Of a stretch of DNA of 64,000 bases, positions 62,999-64,000 are shown one piece after another. The position numbers and the translations under genes are program-made. Origin of the DNA: Prosthecobacter debontii (GTDB lineage: Bacteria; Verrucomicrobiota; Verrucomicrobiia; Verrucomicrobiales; Verrucomicrobiaceae). Each line of letters starts with the position of its first letter. Within the stretch, counting starts at the first letter, position 1. Below the pieces are notes generated by a model. It saw only the letters and a list, made by a program, of their open reading frames with translations, had not been told where the DNA came from and made no database searches. Where the stretch lies: assembly GCF_900167535.1 (NCBI RefSeq), contig NZ_FUYE01000015.1, positions 62,001 through 126,000 on the forward strand, in the 5' to 3' direction.

Positions 62999-64000
62999 CA
63001 GACGATTTTGAATTTATCCCGCAGTTTCTGGCGCAGCACTTCGGCCAGGGTATTCAGGATGAAGGTCATGCCAAAGAGCACCAGCGCACCGAGGAAGAGC
63101 GTGCGGTAGTGGGTGGAGCCTTGGGCTGCTTCCGGCAGTTCCACGGCGATGTTGGCGGACAGGGTGCGCATGCCATTGAAAATGTTCCAGTGATCCGCCA
63201 GGGGGAATTGACCGCCACCCAGGCCAAAGTCGCCAAAGATCAAGCGGCCGGCTTCATCCATGACAGGGGTGTTACCCGTGGCCATCACTACGATCATCGT
63301 CTCACCCACAGCACGGCCAAAGCCGATCATCAGTGCAGAGAAAATACCAGCGGAAGCGATGGGCAGCACCACGGTGCGCACCACCTGCCAGCGTGACGCC
63401 CCGAGAGCCTCCGAGGCGGAGGTGAGGGATGGCGGCACGTTGGAGAGAGCATCTTCAGCGATGGTGAAGACCACGGGAATGACGGCAAAGCCCATCATGA
63501 AACCCACCACCATGCAGTTGCGCTGATCATAAGGCATGCCGGTGAACTGAGGCCACCACATGCGGAAATCTGCCACCTGTGAGCCATCTGGCATGGTGGC
63601 GACGAAGAGGGCTTTTTCCAAAACTGGGCCGAGCTCCCAGCCCAACCACGCGAAGAACACCATGACCGGGGCGATCAAGAGATACTCCGTGCCTTTGGGG
63701 AGTTTGTTACGATACAGAATCGGCAAGCGCCCCCAGATGATCCCCAGCAGGCTGGCCGAGAGGGGGATTGAGATAATGACCAATAAAATGGACGGCACAC
63801 GGCTTTCGATGAGCGGTGCCAGCCAGAGCGCTGCCAGGAAACCGAGCACGACGGAGGGCAGGGAAGCCATGATTTCCATGGCCGGCTTGACGATCCGTTT
63901 CATGCCTGGGGCCAGGAACTGAGAGGTGTAAATGGCGGCCATCAGGGCGATCGGCACCGCGAAGAGCATGGCATACAGGGTGCCTTTGAGTGAACCGATG
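62998..64000 (-). CDS. pstC: phosphate ABC transporter permease PstC (5' end cut by window)
   Basis: The frame is open to the right edge of the window, so the N-terminus is missing. The visible part has transmembrane segments and the inner-membrane permease signature (ALGASRWQVVRTVVLPIASA, EAA loop), with FVAALFAVP-like segments upstream. The edge-side frame continues past the ATG at 63969 as IGSLKGTLYAMLFAVP, which is PstC-like, so this ATG is internal. It works with PstA and PstB in phosphate import and is the first visible gene of the minus-strand operon. Confidence 0.92.
   Translation of the reverse strand, partial: IGSLKGTLYAMLFAVPIALMAAIYTSQFLAPGMKRIVKPAMEIMASLPSVVLGFLAALWLAPLIESRVPSILLVIISIPLSASLLGIIWGRLPILYRNKLPKGTEYLLIAPVMVFFAWLGWELGPVLEKALFVATMPDGSQVADFRMWWPQFTGMPYDQRNCMVVGFMMGFAVIPVVFTIAEDALSNVPPSLTSASEALGASRWQVVRTVVLPIASAGIFSALMIGFGRAVGETMIVVMATGNTPVMDEAGRLIFGDFGLGGGQFPLADHWNIFNGMRTLSANIAVELPEAAQGSTHYRTLFLGALVLFGMTFILNTLAEVLRQKLRDKFKIV

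Overview
The window is a stretch of a Gram-negative chromosome that most resembles a Verrucomicrobiota (order Verrucomicrobiales, Prosthecobacter-like) genome. This rests on gene content read from the sequence, with no database search. The signs are two secreted sulfatases, two pairs of DUF1549/DUF1553 (planctomycete-type cytochrome) proteins with DUF1501 partners, a ceramidase-domain protein, LPS genes (lpxA, lptD), and a small lysine/arginine-rich protein of a kind I associate with this phylum. No phage, transposase, integrase or CRISPR array is visible.

Layout. 1-4.8 kb: 3' part of rplI, a GntR/LacI-type regulator, and two tandem sulfatases reading away from it. 4.8-7.7 kb: a minus-strand run of four small accessory genes (TPR-like, acyl-carrier-like, and a possible SMI1/KNR4-like protein) interrupted by a 396-bp non-coding repeat region, downstream of rnhB. 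8.4-16 kb: ceramidase-like hydrolase, two sugar-phosphate isomerase/epimerase TIM barrels, and a 1165-residue surface protein with a seven-fold repeat. 16-19.7 kb: DUF1549/DUF1553 plus DUF1501 pair closed by a strong terminator, then a 585-bp AT-rich gap with a long inverted repeat. 20.3-31.8 kb: Gfo/Idh/MocA oxidoreductase, lpxA, lptD, ugd, rsmB, an S4 protein, a catalytically altered S11 peptidase homologue, pfkA, a lipoprotein and the small basic protein. 31.9-43.9 kb: HAD hydrolase, two tRNA-Lys genes, EF-hand protein, xdhC-like, PQQ-type sugar dehydrogenase, ybaB-dnaX, moeA, sixA-like, rpsN, fmdB-like, CNNM/CorC-type protein and gmk. 44-51.3 kb: an alcohol dehydrogenase and an IclR regulator diverging over clear operator-like repeats, the regulator overlapping a 1269-residue PSCyt/PSD1 protein followed by DUF1501. 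51.4-58.2 kb: ferritin, then a tightly packed minus-strand operon (Bpt-like aminoacyl-tRNA-protein transferase, DUF4178, small Gly-rich-tail secreted protein, DUF350, membrane spermidine-synthase-like enzyme, FAD amine-oxidase-like enzyme). 58.5-64 kb: an RsbR-like sensor kinase, a GlsB/YeaQ protein and pstC-pstA-pstB.

How the genes work together. The sulfatase, isomerase, dehydrogenase and DUF1549/DUF1501 genes fit degradation of sulfated or complex polysaccharide in the periplasm with sugar oxidation. lpxA, lptD and ugd serve the outer membrane. The most unusual system is the 52.0-58.2 kb operon. Its start/stop overlaps and gene mix point to one envelope-located pathway that probably makes or attaches a polyamine- or amino-acid-type group, with the small Gly-rich protein as a candidate substrate.
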